Positions 1 through 7,940 of a stretch of DNA of 64,000 bases are shown in pieces. A program made the position numbers and the translations under genes. Source of the stretch: an uncultured Clostridia bacterium (GTDB lineage Bacteria; Bacillota; Clostridia; Christensenellales; CAG-917); assembly GCA_944332815.1 (NCBI GenBank), contig CALVKQ010000001.1, forward strand, positions 304,579 to 368,578, written 5' to 3'. The notes below the pieces were generated by a model. It did not search any database and was not told the origin of the DNA. It worked only from the letters and a program-made list of their open reading frames with translations. How positions within the stretch are numbered: position 1 is the first letter of the stretch; every line of letters begins with the position of its first letter.

Positions 1-296
1 TTGCCCTTTTTGAGCTGTTCGATCGCCGCCGCGTCAACGTCGGGATCGTTGTAGCCGAGGAAGTTGGGGCCGTAGGCGCACATATAGTCGATGAACCTGT
101 TGCCGTCGATGTCCCAGAAGTAAGCGCCCTTCGCTTTGGACATGAACAGCGGATAGGAACTGACGGGGATCATACAGCCTTCGGAGGGACCGAGGTGACC
201 GTAGATGCCGGCAGGCACGACTTTGAGGGCGCGCTTGAAGGCTTCCTGGCTTTTGCTGACATCGTAGATTTTCTTTTCCGTATATTTGAGTTCCAT
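1..296 (-). CDS. Class III aminotransferase (glutamate-1-semialdehyde aminomutase-like), N-terminal part
   Basis: The N-terminal 98 residues of a PLP-dependent class III aminotransferase; the rest lies beyond the left edge of the window. The phrases GAYFWDIDGNRFIDY and YGPNFLGYNDPDV match the conserved N-terminal substrate-domain region of GSA aminomutase-like enzymes. The PLP lysine is not in the window, so function is inferred from fold similarity only. The ATG at 296 has a GGAGGG ribosome site inside the 10-nt gap after the SCP2-like gene, so the two are surely co-transcribed. Linkage to a transketolase pair suggests an amino-sugar or amino-ketone role rather than haem synthesis, since no hem genes are near. 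The substrate is unknown. Confidence 0.8.
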   Translation of the reverse strand, partial: MELKYTEKKIYDVSKSQEAFKRALKVVPAGIYGHLGPSEGCMIPVSSYPLFMSKAKGAYFWDIDGNRFIDYMCAYGPNFLGYNDPDVDAAAIEQLKKG

Positions 297-306
297 AATT
301 CCCTCC

Positions 307-1101
307 TTATGCAAGATAGATGCTGACCTGGCTGAGCAGCTTCGCCATCTGTTCGAGCATTTCCACAAAGCCGTAGACCTGGAACTGACCCGTGCCCATG
401 CCCGTGAAGCTGGAGGTCTTGCCGTTCAGAAGGTCGTGCGCGAATTGCAGGTCGCCGAAGACCATCGTGGCGCGAGGCTGCGCTACCTTGCCCTTATTGG
501 TGACGAAGATGTGGTCCTTGACCGTAATGTTCATCGCAAGATCGGTGCCGCCCACTTCGCAGGCGATGACGCCGTCGGGCATACGCCTTGCAATGGCTTT
601 GCCGACATAGTCGCTGTTGGCGATCTCGCTCATTGCGTAAAACGCGGTGTATGCGGTGAGGACGGTGTTGGTTTCAAAGTACGCCGGGTCTTTGAGCAGC
701 TCGTCCTTCTTCTCGGGCGCGGGCTGGAGATAATAGCTCAGTCTGTCCGCAAGTTTGGTGAAAGTGTCCAGCAGGAACTTCACTTTGAACACATTGTAGA
801 AAATGGGGATGACCGTCTTGGGCTTACCGGTCTTGGGGTTGACGGGCGGCGCAATAAGGTTGTTGAAGTGTTCGGGAGAGGTGAAGTACAGCTTGAGCGC
901 GGACTTGCCTTTGCCTCTGGTGAACGTGCATTTGCCGCCTTTGAAAGTGAGCACGGCTGCCCCCACTTCGGGCACGTTGAACTCAACACCGAGATCCACG
1001 TCCTTGATGAGGTCCTTCGAAACGGGGTCCATAACGCAAAGATCTTCGATGTTGCGGAGCACCGCGAACAGGTTTATCTTTGCCATTGTGACATTGTCCA
1101 T
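307..1101 (-). CDS. SCP2-like (sterol carrier protein fold) protein
   Basis: 264 residues, no signal peptide or membrane helix, so probably cytosolic. Residues about 45-85 and 175-260 each resemble an SCP2 fold: a beta-rich stretch (GAAVLTFKGGKCTFTRGKG) and a helix-turn of the type FGDLQFAHDLLNGKTSSF followed by FQVYGFVEML. SCP2 domains bind lipids or other hydrophobic ligands; the ligand here is unknown. The start at 1101 is supported by AGGAGG. It has its own promoter and is co-transcribed with the aminotransferase that follows. A second SCP2-like protein of 307 residues sits beside the other transketolase pair (23682-24605). The fold call is by eye. Confidence 0.55.
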   Translation of the reverse strand: MDNVTMAKINLFAVLRNIEDLCVMDPVSKDLIKDVDLGVEFNVPEVGAAVLTFKGGKCTFTRGKGKSALKLYFTSPEHFNNLIAPPVNPKTGKPKTVIPIFYNVFKVKFLLDTFTKLADRLSYYLQPAPEKKDELLKDPAYFETNTVLTAYTAFYAMSEIANSDYVGKAIARRMPDGVIACEVGGTDLAMNITVKDHIFVTNKGKVAQPRATMVFGDLQFAHDLLNGKTSSFTGMGTGQFQVYGFVEMLEQMAKLLSQVSIYLA

Positions 1102-1183
1102 AATTCCTCCTTTACCGCAGTACGAAGGAAAAAAAGCACGTTCTCCCCCTCCGAAACCGCTAAATTAAACTTGTCCTTTAATT

Positions 1184-1212
1184 ATGATACTTTATAGCCG
1201 GACATGTGTCAA
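1184..1212 (-). promoter_or_regulatory. Sigma-A promoter for the SCP2-like/aminotransferase unit
   Basis: On the minus strand TTGACA (1212-1207), a 17-bp spacer, then TATCAT (1189-1184). The predicted leader to the ATG at 1101 is about 75 nt. Confidence 0.75.
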
Positions 1213-1274
1213 TACCAAATCCGAAAATTAGTTTAATTGTTTATGATTTTAAGTTATGCCAGACAGGAACACCT

Positions 1275-1333
1275 CGCAAAAACGCCGCCCTGAACCGAAA
1301 GAGCCGTACGGACGCGGCGGCAGGCGTTTTGCG
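1275..1333. repeat. Imperfect palindrome in intergenic region
   Basis: The left arm CGCAAAAACGCCGCC pairs with GGCGGCAGGCGTTTTGCG on the right, with about 26 nt between. It lies between the transketolase terminator and the SCP2-like gene promoter. It could be a second terminator or an orphan palindromic repeat. Apart from this, the promoter and the terminator, I see nothing else in 1102-1469. Confidence 0.5.
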
Positions 1334-1368
1334 GACGCATGAAAACACCCGTATCTCGTTTGAAACAT

Positions 1369-1427
1369 AAAACCCCTCTCGCGCTCCTTGCATGCTCAGG
1401 CATGTAAGAGTCGGAAGAGGGGTTTTT
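1369..1427 (-). terminator. Bidirectional terminator-like hairpin after the transketolase C gene
   Basis: AAAACCCCTCT at 1369-1379 pairs with AGAGGGGTTTTT at 1416-1427, giving a U-tract on either strand. The 36-nt loop holds a further small GCATGC/GCATG hairpin. It lies about 40 nt after the stop at 1470. Confidence 0.65.
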
Positions 1428-1469
1428 GCCGTTTACGTCATTCCCCCGACGGGCGGAGGAGCGCCTTTA

Positions 1470-2411
1470 TCATTTCTTGCGTGCGACCGCGCGTTCCGCC
1501 GCAGCCACTATATCCTCGACGGTGAGGTGGAACTTCTCACTGAGGTACGCCTGCTTGCCGACCTCGCCGAAGGAATCCACAACGCCTATCATCTCGACGG
1601 GCGCGGGGCACTTTTCCACCACCACTTCCGCGACAGCGCTGCCCAGTCCGCCGAAGGTGCTGTGGTTCTCGCAGGTGACGATGGCGCCGGTGGCTGCGAC
1701 CGCGTCGCAGATGGCGTCCGCATCTATGGGTTTCCAGGTGTGCATATTCACCACCGCGGCGGATATGCCCTTTTCCGCGAGCGCGTCCGAAGCCTTCAAC
1801 GCTCTGTCCACCATGATGCCGGAGGCGATGAGCGTGACATCCTTGCCGTCGCGCACTTTGACCGCTTTGCCGAGCTTGAAGTCCAGCGTGTCGTCAAAGA
1901 TCTTCTCCGTCTTTTTGCGGAACATACGGATGTAGACCGCGCCGGGATAGTCGATGATCTGAGGCAGAGCCTTTTGCAGCATGGTCGCATCCGTGGGCTC
2001 GAAGCACACCATCTTGGGGATGGCGCGCATGAGGCTCATATCCTCAAAAGGCATATGCGTGCCGCCGTTCGCTTCCGCCATGACGCCGGGGTCGGAGCCG
2101 ACGATCTTGACGTTCAGCTTGCTGTACGCCACGGAGATGAAGATCTGATCGTAGCAGCGTCTGGTGGCAAACGGCGCGAAACTGAACGCGAAGGGCATCT
2201 TCCCGAATGCCGACATACCTGCCGCCACGCCTATCATGTTGGCTTCGGCGATGCCGACGTTCACGAACCTTTCGGGGAAGGCTTCCAGGAAACATTTTGT
2301 TGCATGACAGCTCATGAGGTCGGCGTCCAGCACGACGATACGGTCGTCTTTTTTCGCCGCTTCGACGAGTCCTGCCGCCATAACTTGTCTGATCTCTTTT
2401 TCGTCGGTCAT
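1470..2411 (-). CDS. Transketolase C-terminal subunit (pyrimidine-binding and C-terminal domains)
   Basis: 313 residues; with the gene upstream it forms a split transketolase that moves two-carbon ketol units between sugars using thiamine diphosphate. The catalytic glutamate region of the Pyr domain is visible as NVGIAEANMIGVAAGM, and the C-terminal domain follows from about residue 180. The ATG at 2411 overlaps the TAA of the N-subunit gene by one base (TAATG) and has GGGGAGG 8 nt upstream; a start at 2441 is open but less likely. No pentose-phosphate neighbours are present. The SCP2-like and aminotransferase genes downstream argue for a specialised pathway, whose substrate cannot be read from the sequence. 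Confidence 0.9.
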   Translation of the reverse strand: MTDEKEIRQVMAAGLVEAAKKDDRIVVLDADLMSCHATKCFLEAFPERFVNVGIAEANMIGVAAGMSAFGKMPFAFSFAPFATRRCYDQIFISVAYSKLNVKIVGSDPGVMAEANGGTHMPFEDMSLMRAIPKMVCFEPTDATMLQKALPQIIDYPGAVYIRMFRKKTEKIFDDTLDFKLGKAVKVRDGKDVTLIASGIMVDRALKASDALAEKGISAAVVNMHTWKPIDADAICDAVAATGAIVTCENHSTFGGLGSAVAEVVVEKCPAPVEMIGVVDSFGEVGKQAYLSEKFHLTVEDIVAAAERAVARKK

Positions 2412-3229
2412 TATTCGTACCTCCCCGTTTCCTTTCTCCACACCTCTTCGGGCACGGACATACTGTGGCAGTTCGCGACTCCCTCGGTGAAGGAAGCGCC
2501 CTTGCCCTTGACGGTGCGCAGGACTATCATGGAAGGCTTGTCATGCTGCGCCTTCGCCGCGTCTATCGCGTCGGAGATGGCGGCAATGTCGTGCCCGTCC
2601 ACATCCTGCACGAAGAAATTGAACGCCTTCCACTTGTCCACTATGGGTTCCAGCCCGTTGATGGATTCCACCGGACCGTCCAGCTGCATGCGGTTGCTGT
2701 CCAACAACACGATGAGGTTATCCAGCTTCTTGGCGCCTGCGAACATGCTCGCTTCCCAGATCTGCCCTTCCTGGCTCTCACCGTCGCCGATGAAGCAATA
2801 GATAGTCGCCGGATTGCGGTCGATCTTGGCGGCAAGCGCCATGCCCACCGCGGCGGACAGCCCCTGACCGAGAGAACCTGCCGTCATATCGATGCCCGGC
2901 GTCTTGTTCATGTCGCAGTGAGAGGGAAGATTGGTCCCGTTGCGGTTGAGCGTGGTCATCCATTCCTTGGGGAAATAACCGAGGTCGCACAACACGGCGT
3001 ACATGGCGGGACCTGCGTGACCTTTGGACATTATCACGCGGTCGCGGTCCTGCTTTTTGGGATCCTTGGGGTCTACGTTTGCTTTGTCGTAATAAATGAC
3101 CGTCAGCGCGTCCATGACGGACATGGTGCCGCCGATGTGACCCACACCGAAATGACCTATGATCTCGATGGCGTCGTCACGGAGCTTGCGCGCTTTGGCA
3201 GTCAAAAAATCGAGTTTTTCTTTCTGCAT
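2411..3229 (-). CDS. Transketolase N-terminal subunit (thiamine-diphosphate domain)
   Basis: 272 residues carrying the PP domain of a split transketolase. The ThDP/metal motif starts at GDGESQEGQIWEA, and the family phrases GHIGG, SKGHAGPAMYA and GSLGQGLSAAVGMALA are all present. The start is set at 3229 because AAGGAGG precedes that ATG, although the frame is open to 3280. It is translationally coupled to the C subunit. The closest visible relative is the pair at 24619-26480, which is clearly diverged, so this is an old paralogue rather than a recent duplication. Confidence 0.92.
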   Translation of the reverse strand: MQKEKLDFLTAKARKLRDDAIEIIGHFGVGHIGGTMSVMDALTVIYYDKANVDPKDPKKQDRDRVIMSKGHAGPAMYAVLCDLGYFPKEWMTTLNRNGTNLPSHCDMNKTPGIDMTAGSLGQGLSAAVGMALAAKIDRNPATIYCFIGDGESQEGQIWEASMFAGAKKLDNLIVLLDSNRMQLDGPVESINGLEPIVDKWKAFNFFVQDVDGHDIAAISDAIDAAKAQHDKPSMIVLRTVKGKGASFTEGVANCHSMSVPEEVWRKETGRYE

Positions 3230-3251
3230 GGCATTCCTCCTTATCGCCCCG

Positions 3252-3280
3252 AGTATATCATCAAACCGCGCCCATTTCAA
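3252..3280 (-). promoter_or_regulatory. Sigma-A promoter for the first transketolase operon
   Basis: On the minus strand TTGAAA (3280-3275), a 17-bp spacer, then TATACT (3257-3252), about 22 nt before the start codon at 3229. Confidence 0.75.
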
Positions 3281-3392
3281 TAGGCGTCCGAAAAAAAGTT
3301 CATAAATTAACGATTTCGCATATTTTTTTTAACGCCGCAAATGCTAACGCAAACCCGAAAACCGCGGCGGAAAACGCCGCAAAGGAGCAGAT

Positions 3393-3890
3393 ATGATAAA
3401 AGCCTTTATCCTCTCGGCGGCGCTCGCCGCACTCTCACTGCCCTCCGCGCTCGGCATCGCGCAGGCGGAGGACAAACACATCCCTACCCCCATCCCCTCC
3501 TCGGACAGCTGCGTCGCGGAGGAGAGCTCGGTCGCGGACGGGAAGAGCTGCAATTTTGCGGACTCTCTCCTCGAAAAACTCACCCCTGAAGTGGTGGAAG
3601 TCTACGAAAGAAGGATATCGGGACGTCCCGTGGTGTCCCACATGGACGAGGCGTGGCTGGCGCTCGCGTCCGCGCGCGCAGGCGTGTCCGAACAAAAGTT
3701 CAAGGCGCTCGCGCTGCTTGCCGACCTTATGGCGCGCACCTCCAAACCCGTCCCCGTGGCGGCGCTCGCCAAACTCGGCGACTTCGAACTCCTTATGCTC
3801 GCAAGGAAGCACGCAGGGATATATCTGGACGGTCTGCCCGAAGAGGAACGGGAGTCCCTGAAAGCGGAGTTCAAGGCTGTTTTGAAATAA
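3393..3890 (+). CDS. Secreted protein of unknown function
   Basis: 165 residues. The N-terminus (MIKAFILSAALAALSLPSA...AQA-ED) is a Sec signal peptide with likely cleavage after residue 26 (AQA). The mature part starts with a short acidic/serine linker holding two cysteines, then becomes a helical alanine- and leucine-rich domain (residues 60-165). I recognise no enzyme motif. AAAGGAG precedes the ATG and a strong terminator follows, so it is monocistronic, convergent with the amino-acid-kinase gene. Confidence 0.75.
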   Translation: MIKAFILSAALAALSLPSALGIAQAEDKHIPTPIPSSDSCVAEESSVADGKSCNFADSLLEKLTPEVVEVYERRISGRPVVSHMDEAWLALASARAGVSEQKFKALALLADLMARTSKPVPVAALAKLGDFELLMLARKHAGIYLDGLPEEERESLKAEFKAVLK

Positions 3891-3908
3891 AACGCCTTTA
3901 ACAACACG

Positions 3909-3934
3909 AAAACGCGCGGTAAACGCGCGTTTTT
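3909..3934. terminator. Bidirectional terminator between convergent genes
   Basis: AAAACGCGCG, loop GTAA, then ACGCGCGTTTTT, serving the plus-strand secreted-protein gene (stop at 3890) and the minus-strand kinase gene (stop at 3963). Confidence 0.85.
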
Positions 3935-3962
3935 GTCGTTTATGAGGCGGCGTCGATGGGCG

Positions 3963-4787
3963 TCACAAGCCTATCCTTGTGCAAGGCACCCTGCCGCCGA
4001 GCAACTCCCCTATGCCGTAACGGCTGCTGCCTATGATAACGGTGGTCCCGTTCTTCAACGGCTCTTTGATGTACTCCAGTTTCGCTTTCGCGCCGTGCGC
4101 GCCCTTTCTGGATGCGCCTGCGCAATGCGTCTGCAACTCCTCGACGTTCTCGATGAGCTCGTACACGTCCTTGCCGCTCACTCTCTCTACCAGCGTGCTC
4201 TCGTCGTCCGGGTCGGAATAGATGCCGTCGGTGGTGGTCATGATGAGCAGGGTCTTACACTTGACAAGGCAGGCGATCTGGCTTGCCGTTTCGTCGTTGT
4301 CCACGCACTCGATGGCGCGGCCGCGTTCGGCGCGTATCCTGCCTATCTCGTGCTTGCGGTTCTCCTCATAGCTCACGGGGTCGTTGTAGTTTATGATGGG
4401 GATGGCGTTCTGCCCCGGACAGCGGCAAAGCATCTCGTAAAGGTGCGCGCGCTTCTCCTCGTCGTTGAAATGCTGATGCTCAACAAGGATCTGCCTGACG
4501 CTGAAACGGCTGTCTATGAACTGCCTGTACGTCTGCATGAGGATGGACTGCCCCTGCGCGGAATAGTCCGTTTTATTCTCCTCGTCCGTGCCGTGGAGTT
4601 CCCTGCCCGTGCGCTTGACGTAATCCAGCCTGCCTATCTCCGTCGCGCCCGAAGTCACCCAGATGTAACCGGGACGCAGCTCGCGCGAAAGACGGGCGAT
4701 GATGTTGTAGTTCATGTCCTGATAGTCGCGGTCGATGAGTGCCATCGATCCTATCTTTCCTACGAGTTCGATGTCGAAATCTGCCAT
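3963..4787 (-). CDS. Amino acid kinase family protein, glutamate 5-kinase-like
   Basis: 274 residues, length and motif order of the AAK fold without a PUA domain. VGKIGSMAL gives the phosphate-binding start, TSGATEIGR matches the proB 'SSGA' region, VDNDETASQIACL the substrate loop, and LLIMTTTDGIYSDP the nucleotide-site DGIY segment; GAHGAKAKLEYI corresponds to the 'GGMxTKL' helix. Glutamate 5-kinase makes glutamyl-5-phosphate for proline. No proA is adjacent, and the residues between motifs deviate from typical ProB, so another carboxylate or phosphate acceptor is possible. It has its own promoter and is convergent with the secreted-protein gene. Confidence 0.65.
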   Translation of the reverse strand: MADFDIELVGKIGSMALIDRDYQDMNYNIIARLSRELRPGYIWVTSGATEIGRLDYVKRTGRELHGTDEENKTDYSAQGQSILMQTYRQFIDSRFSVRQILVEHQHFNDEEKRAHLYEMLCRCPGQNAIPIINYNDPVSYEENRKHEIGRIRAERGRAIECVDNDETASQIACLVKCKTLLIMTTTDGIYSDPDDESTLVERVSGKDVYELIENVEELQTHCAGASRKGAHGAKAKLEYIKEPLKNGTTVIIGSSRYGIGELLGGRVPCTRIGL

Positions 4788-4819
4788 ATCCTTCTCCCTG
4801 AAACTTGTGGAGTAGGGAA

Positions 4820-4848
4820 ATTATAATATAACCGCCCGAAAAAAGCAA
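4820..4848 (-). promoter_or_regulatory. Sigma-A promoter for the amino acid kinase gene
   Basis: TTGCTT (4848-4843), 17 bp, TATAAT (4825-4820) on the minus strand, about 33 nt upstream of the ATG. Confidence 0.75.
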
Positions 4849-4865
4849 GGAACGGGCAAAATGTG

Positions 4866-4905
4866 CAAAAACGACGTTACGGCGGAGGTCGTCCTCCGCC
4901 GTAAC
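4866..4905 (-). terminator. Terminator of the P-type ATPase gene
   Basis: A 13-bp perfect stem, GTTACGGCGGAGG with CCTCCGCCGTAAC (4876-4905), is followed on the minus strand by GTCGTTTTTGC. It ends the ATPase transcript before the kinase promoter. Confidence 0.85.
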
Positions 4906-4924
4906 GCGCGTATTACGCGATAAC

Positions 4925-7678
4925 TTACTCTGCGGTGAGCGCCGCAGCCTTTTTCGCGTTGTGCTTTTGTATGAGCCGCACGATGAGCTTGTATATCTCC
5001 ACGCAAGGGATCACGGCGAACGCGAGCGCGATGGCGATGCCCCACTCCATACCGTCGAGCTCCGTCGCGCCGAACTCCTCGTTGACGCCGGGCACCACCA
5101 CGATGAACACGGTGAGCGCCACGCCGATGAGGAAGCTCAGGTTGATGTACTTGTTGGCGAACAGCTTGCGGTTGAGGATGCTGTGATCCTGCGAACGCAT
5201 GGAGAAGGAATGGAACAGCTGGATGAGCGCCAAACTCACGAACGCCATGGTCATCGCTTCGTCGTGCCTGATATCCATGCCGCCGTCGATGGCGAAGCAC
5301 CCCACGCAGAAGGACGCCATGACCAGACCCGTCTGTATGAGCCCCTGGAGGATGATGTCCACGCCCGTCCTGCCTGCGAACAGACTCGAATTGGACTTTC
5401 GCGGAGCCTTCTTCATGATGTCGCGCTCCGCCTCCTCCATGCCGAGAGAAAGTGCGGGCAGGCTGTCTGTGACCAGGTTTATCCAAAGTATCATGAGCGG
5501 AGTGAGGAAGGTCTGTCCCCAAATGACCGTCGCGATGAACAGGCACAGCACTTCGGCGATATTGGCGGACAGCAGGAACTGGATCGCCTTCTTGATGTTG
5601 GAGAAGATCTTCCTGCCCTCTTCCACCGCGCCTATGATGGTGGCGAAGTTGTCGTCCGCAAGCACGAGATCCGCCGCGCCCTTGCTGACGTCCGTGCCCG
5701 TGATGCCCATACCTATGCCGATGTCCGCGCGCTTAATGGACGGCGCGTCGTTGACGCCGTCGCCCGTCATGGCGACCACCTTGCCCTTGCCCTGATAGGT
5801 GGTGACTATCCTCACCTTGTTCTCGGGGCTGACGCGCGCGAACACGGAGTACTGCTCTATGGTGGCGGAAAACTCTTCGTCGGACATACGGTCGAGGTCC
5901 GCGCCCAGAATGACCTTGTCCCCTTCGCGCAGGATGCCTATCTCCGCCGCTATCGCGGAAGCGGTGTCGATGTGGTCGCCCGTGATCATGATGGGACGCA
6001 TGCCTGCTTCCTTGCACACGCGCACCGCATCCTTGACCTCCGCCCTGGGAGGATCGATCATGCCGACCAACCCCACGAATGTGAGCCCTTTTTCCAGCTC
6101 ACCGCGCTCGGCAGTGTCGGTCTTTATCGCGACGCCGAGAACTCGCAGCGCCTTTTTCGCCATCTTGGAATTGGCTTTCCTGACCTCTTCCACATCCTTT
6201 TCCGTGACGGGACGCACGGTGTCGCCCACCATGACGGAGGTGCAAAGAGGCAGCAGCATATCCGGCGCGCCCTTGACGTACGCTACCCTCGCCCCGTCAT
6301 GTTCGTTGACGGTGGTCATGAGCTTGCGCACGCTGTCGAAAGGAACTTCGTCCACGCGCGGATATTCCGAGGTGAGTTTCCCGAACTCGTAGCCGCAGTC
6401 TTCCGCGAACGCGACGAGCGCGGTTTCGGTGGGATCGCCGGTGAGCCCCTCGGAGGTCTTCACCGTGTCGTTGCAAAGCGCCATCGCACGCAGGAAAATG
6501 CGGAAGTCATCCCCTTCCGGGAGCGCGTCCTGCTCGACGGACTTAAAGCCGCATTCAGGCAGATAATAGCCTTTTACGGTCATCTGATTGAGAGTTAAAG
6601 TGCCTGTTTTGTCGGAACAGATGACTTCGCAGCATCCGAGAGTTTCGACGGAAGGCAGGTTTTTGACTATGGCGTTGCGCTTGGACATGCGCTGCACGCC
6701 GATGGCGAGCACGATGGTGACGACGGCAGGCAGCCCTTCGGGGATGGCAGCCACCGCGATGGCGACTGCGGTCATGAAGGCTTCCATGATGTTGTCGGGC
6801 TCTCTCACCGCCTGCACTATGAATATGACGGCGGCTATCGCCAGCACGAGGATGCTGAGCAGCTTCGCCGTCTTGCCGAGCTGTTTTTGGAGAGGAGAGG
6901 TCTGCTGCGACCCGTCCGTGAGCATGGTCGCTATCTTGCCCACCTCCGTCTTCATGCCCGTGTGCGTGACCACGCCCGTGCCTCTGCCGTACGCCACGGT
7001 GCCGCCCGAATAAGCCATATCCGCGCGGTCGCCGAGGGGCGCGTCCGCCGCGACCGTCTTTTCCGCGTCCTTTTCAGCAGGCACGCTCTCTCCGGTCAGC
7101 GCCGCCTCCTCTATTTTGAGGGAAGCGGAGGTGAGCAGCCTCATATCGGCAGGCACGATGTCGCCGGCTTCCAGCTTGACGATGTCGCCGGGGACCAACT
7201 CCTCGCTTGCAAGGTGCTTCCATTCTCCGTCGCGCAGCACCTTGGAAAACGCCTTGTTCATATTTTTCAAGGCTTCCATGGCGTTTTCCGCTTTGTTCTC
7301 CTGCACGACGCCGATGACGGCGTTGAGCACGACGATGAGCAGGATGACGCCCGCGTCGATGAGTTCGCTGTACTCACCCTCCACGAGCGCGATGACCGCG
7401 GACACCACCGCCGCCACGAGCAGCACGATGATCATGATGTCCTTGAACTGTTCCAGGAACTTGACGAGGAGGCTCTTCTTCTTGCCTTCCGCAAGCGCGT
7501 TCTTTCCGAATTCGGCAATGCGCTTGTCCGCCTCCGCAGTCGTGAGTCCGCTTTCCGTCGCGTCCATCGCCTGCAAGACCTCTTCCGCCGTCTTGTCGTG
7601 ATACACGACTGCCGGGACGGCGTTTTCGAGTTCCGCCTGCGCTGCGGCGTCCGCCTTCTTTTTGCCAAAGATCGACAT
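4925..7678 (-). CDS. P-type (P2A) cation ATPase, probable Mn2+/Ca2+ exporter
   Basis: 917 residues. N-terminal cation-ATPase domain, actuator motif LTGESVPA, phosphorylation motif CSDKTGTLT, nucleotide-domain hinge TGDGVNDAPSI, and ion-site helices: PEGLP in M4, SANIAEV in M5 and NLVTDSLPALSLGMEEAE in M6, as in PMCA/SERCA-type pumps. It should pump Ca2+ or Mn2+ out of the cytoplasm at the expense of ATP. The 5' leader carries a yybP-ykoY riboswitch, a class known to sense Mn2+, and the Lactococcus YoaB ATPase of this subfamily is controlled in the same way; Mn2+ export is therefore my first choice. The gene is monocistronic with a terminator. Confidence 0.93.
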   Translation of the reverse strand: MSIFGKKKADAAAQAELENAVPAVVYHDKTAEEVLQAMDATESGLTTAEADKRIAEFGKNALAEGKKKSLLVKFLEQFKDIMIIVLLVAAVVSAVIALVEGEYSELIDAGVILLIVVLNAVIGVVQENKAENAMEALKNMNKAFSKVLRDGEWKHLASEELVPGDIVKLEAGDIVPADMRLLTSASLKIEEAALTGESVPAEKDAEKTVAADAPLGDRADMAYSGGTVAYGRGTGVVTHTGMKTEVGKIATMLTDGSQQTSPLQKQLGKTAKLLSILVLAIAAVIFIVQAVREPDNIMEAFMTAVAIAVAAIPEGLPAVVTIVLAIGVQRMSKRNAIVKNLPSVETLGCCEVICSDKTGTLTLNQMTVKGYYLPECGFKSVEQDALPEGDDFRIFLRAMALCNDTVKTSEGLTGDPTETALVAFAEDCGYEFGKLTSEYPRVDEVPFDSVRKLMTTVNEHDGARVAYVKGAPDMLLPLCTSVMVGDTVRPVTEKDVEEVRKANSKMAKKALRVLGVAIKTDTAERGELEKGLTFVGLVGMIDPPRAEVKDAVRVCKEAGMRPIMITGDHIDTASAIAAEIGILREGDKVILGADLDRMSDEEFSATIEQYSVFARVSPENKVRIVTTYQGKGKVVAMTGDGVNDAPSIKRADIGIGMGITGTDVSKGAADLVLADDNFATIIGAVEEGRKIFSNIKKAIQFLLSANIAEVLCLFIATVIWGQTFLTPLMILWINLVTDSLPALSLGMEEAERDIMKKAPRKSNSSLFAGRTGVDIILQGLIQTGLVMASFCVGCFAIDGGMDIRHDEAMTMAFVSLALIQLFHSFSMRSQDHSILNRKLFANKYINLSFLIGVALTVFIVVVPGVNEEFGATELDGMEWGIAIALAFAVIPCVEIYKLIVRLIQKHNAKKAAALTAE

Positions 7679-7766
7679 ATTCTCTCCTTATTGTCCGCGG
7701 CGTTGCCGCCGCATTTTGTCGCTCTCGCGCTCGCGCACGCCACGCATGCGCGCGCCCGTTCTTATT

Positions 7767-7795
7767 AAAAAAGACTTTTGCCGCGCAAAAGTCTT
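7767..7795 (-). terminator. Regulated intrinsic terminator of the Mn2+ riboswitch
   Basis: The minus strand reads AAGACTTTTG, CGCGG, CAAAAGTCTTTTTT. The 5' arm AAGACTTT is also the 3' strand of riboswitch helix P1, so the two folds exclude each other, which predicts terminator release when Mn2+ stabilises P1. Confidence 0.85.
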
Positions 7796-7874
7796 GTAAC
7801 CCCTTATCGGGGCTGCCTTGCCAGGGTGAGGACCCATGATGTTGACAATGGCATTAAACTACTCCCTTTCGTAA
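7788..7874 (-). promoter_or_regulatory. yybP-ykoY family riboswitch (Mn2+ sensor)
   Basis: The minus-strand leader starts AAAGGGAGTAGTTTAATGCC, continues with GTCAACATCATGGGTCC, and closes with TTACAAGACTTT. These are the hallmarks of the yybP-ykoY class: the GGGAGUAG segment, the GUCAACAC-like strand, and ACAAGAC closing P1 (AAAG with CTTT). Its place between a strong promoter and a P-type ATPase gene fits the class. The expression platform is the overlapping terminator, so an ON switch is predicted. Recognised by motif, not by a covariance model. Confidence 0.88.
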
Positions 7875-7878
7875 GTGC

Positions 7879-7908
7879 ATTATATGTCGGCGGCGCGCCG
7901 GGTGTCAA
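7879..7908 (-). promoter_or_regulatory. Sigma-A promoter upstream of the Mn2+ riboswitch
   Basis: TTGACA (7908-7903), 18 bp, TATAAT (7884-7879) on the minus strand; transcription would begin at the first bases of the aptamer. Confidence 0.85.
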
Positions 7909-7940
7909 GCATTTGACCGCGCCGCGCCGCAACATTGGCT

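Noticed and set aside
3963..4787. Firm assignment as proB
   Set aside because: The motifs fit glutamate 5-kinase loosely; proA is not adjacent and several motif residues differ, so only a family-level call is given.
4961..6598. 545-codon plus-strand frame opposite the P-type ATPase, and similar long frames at 7935-9602 and 13148-15493
   Set aside because: All are shadows of recognised minus-strand genes and show no conserved domain, signal or ribosome site.
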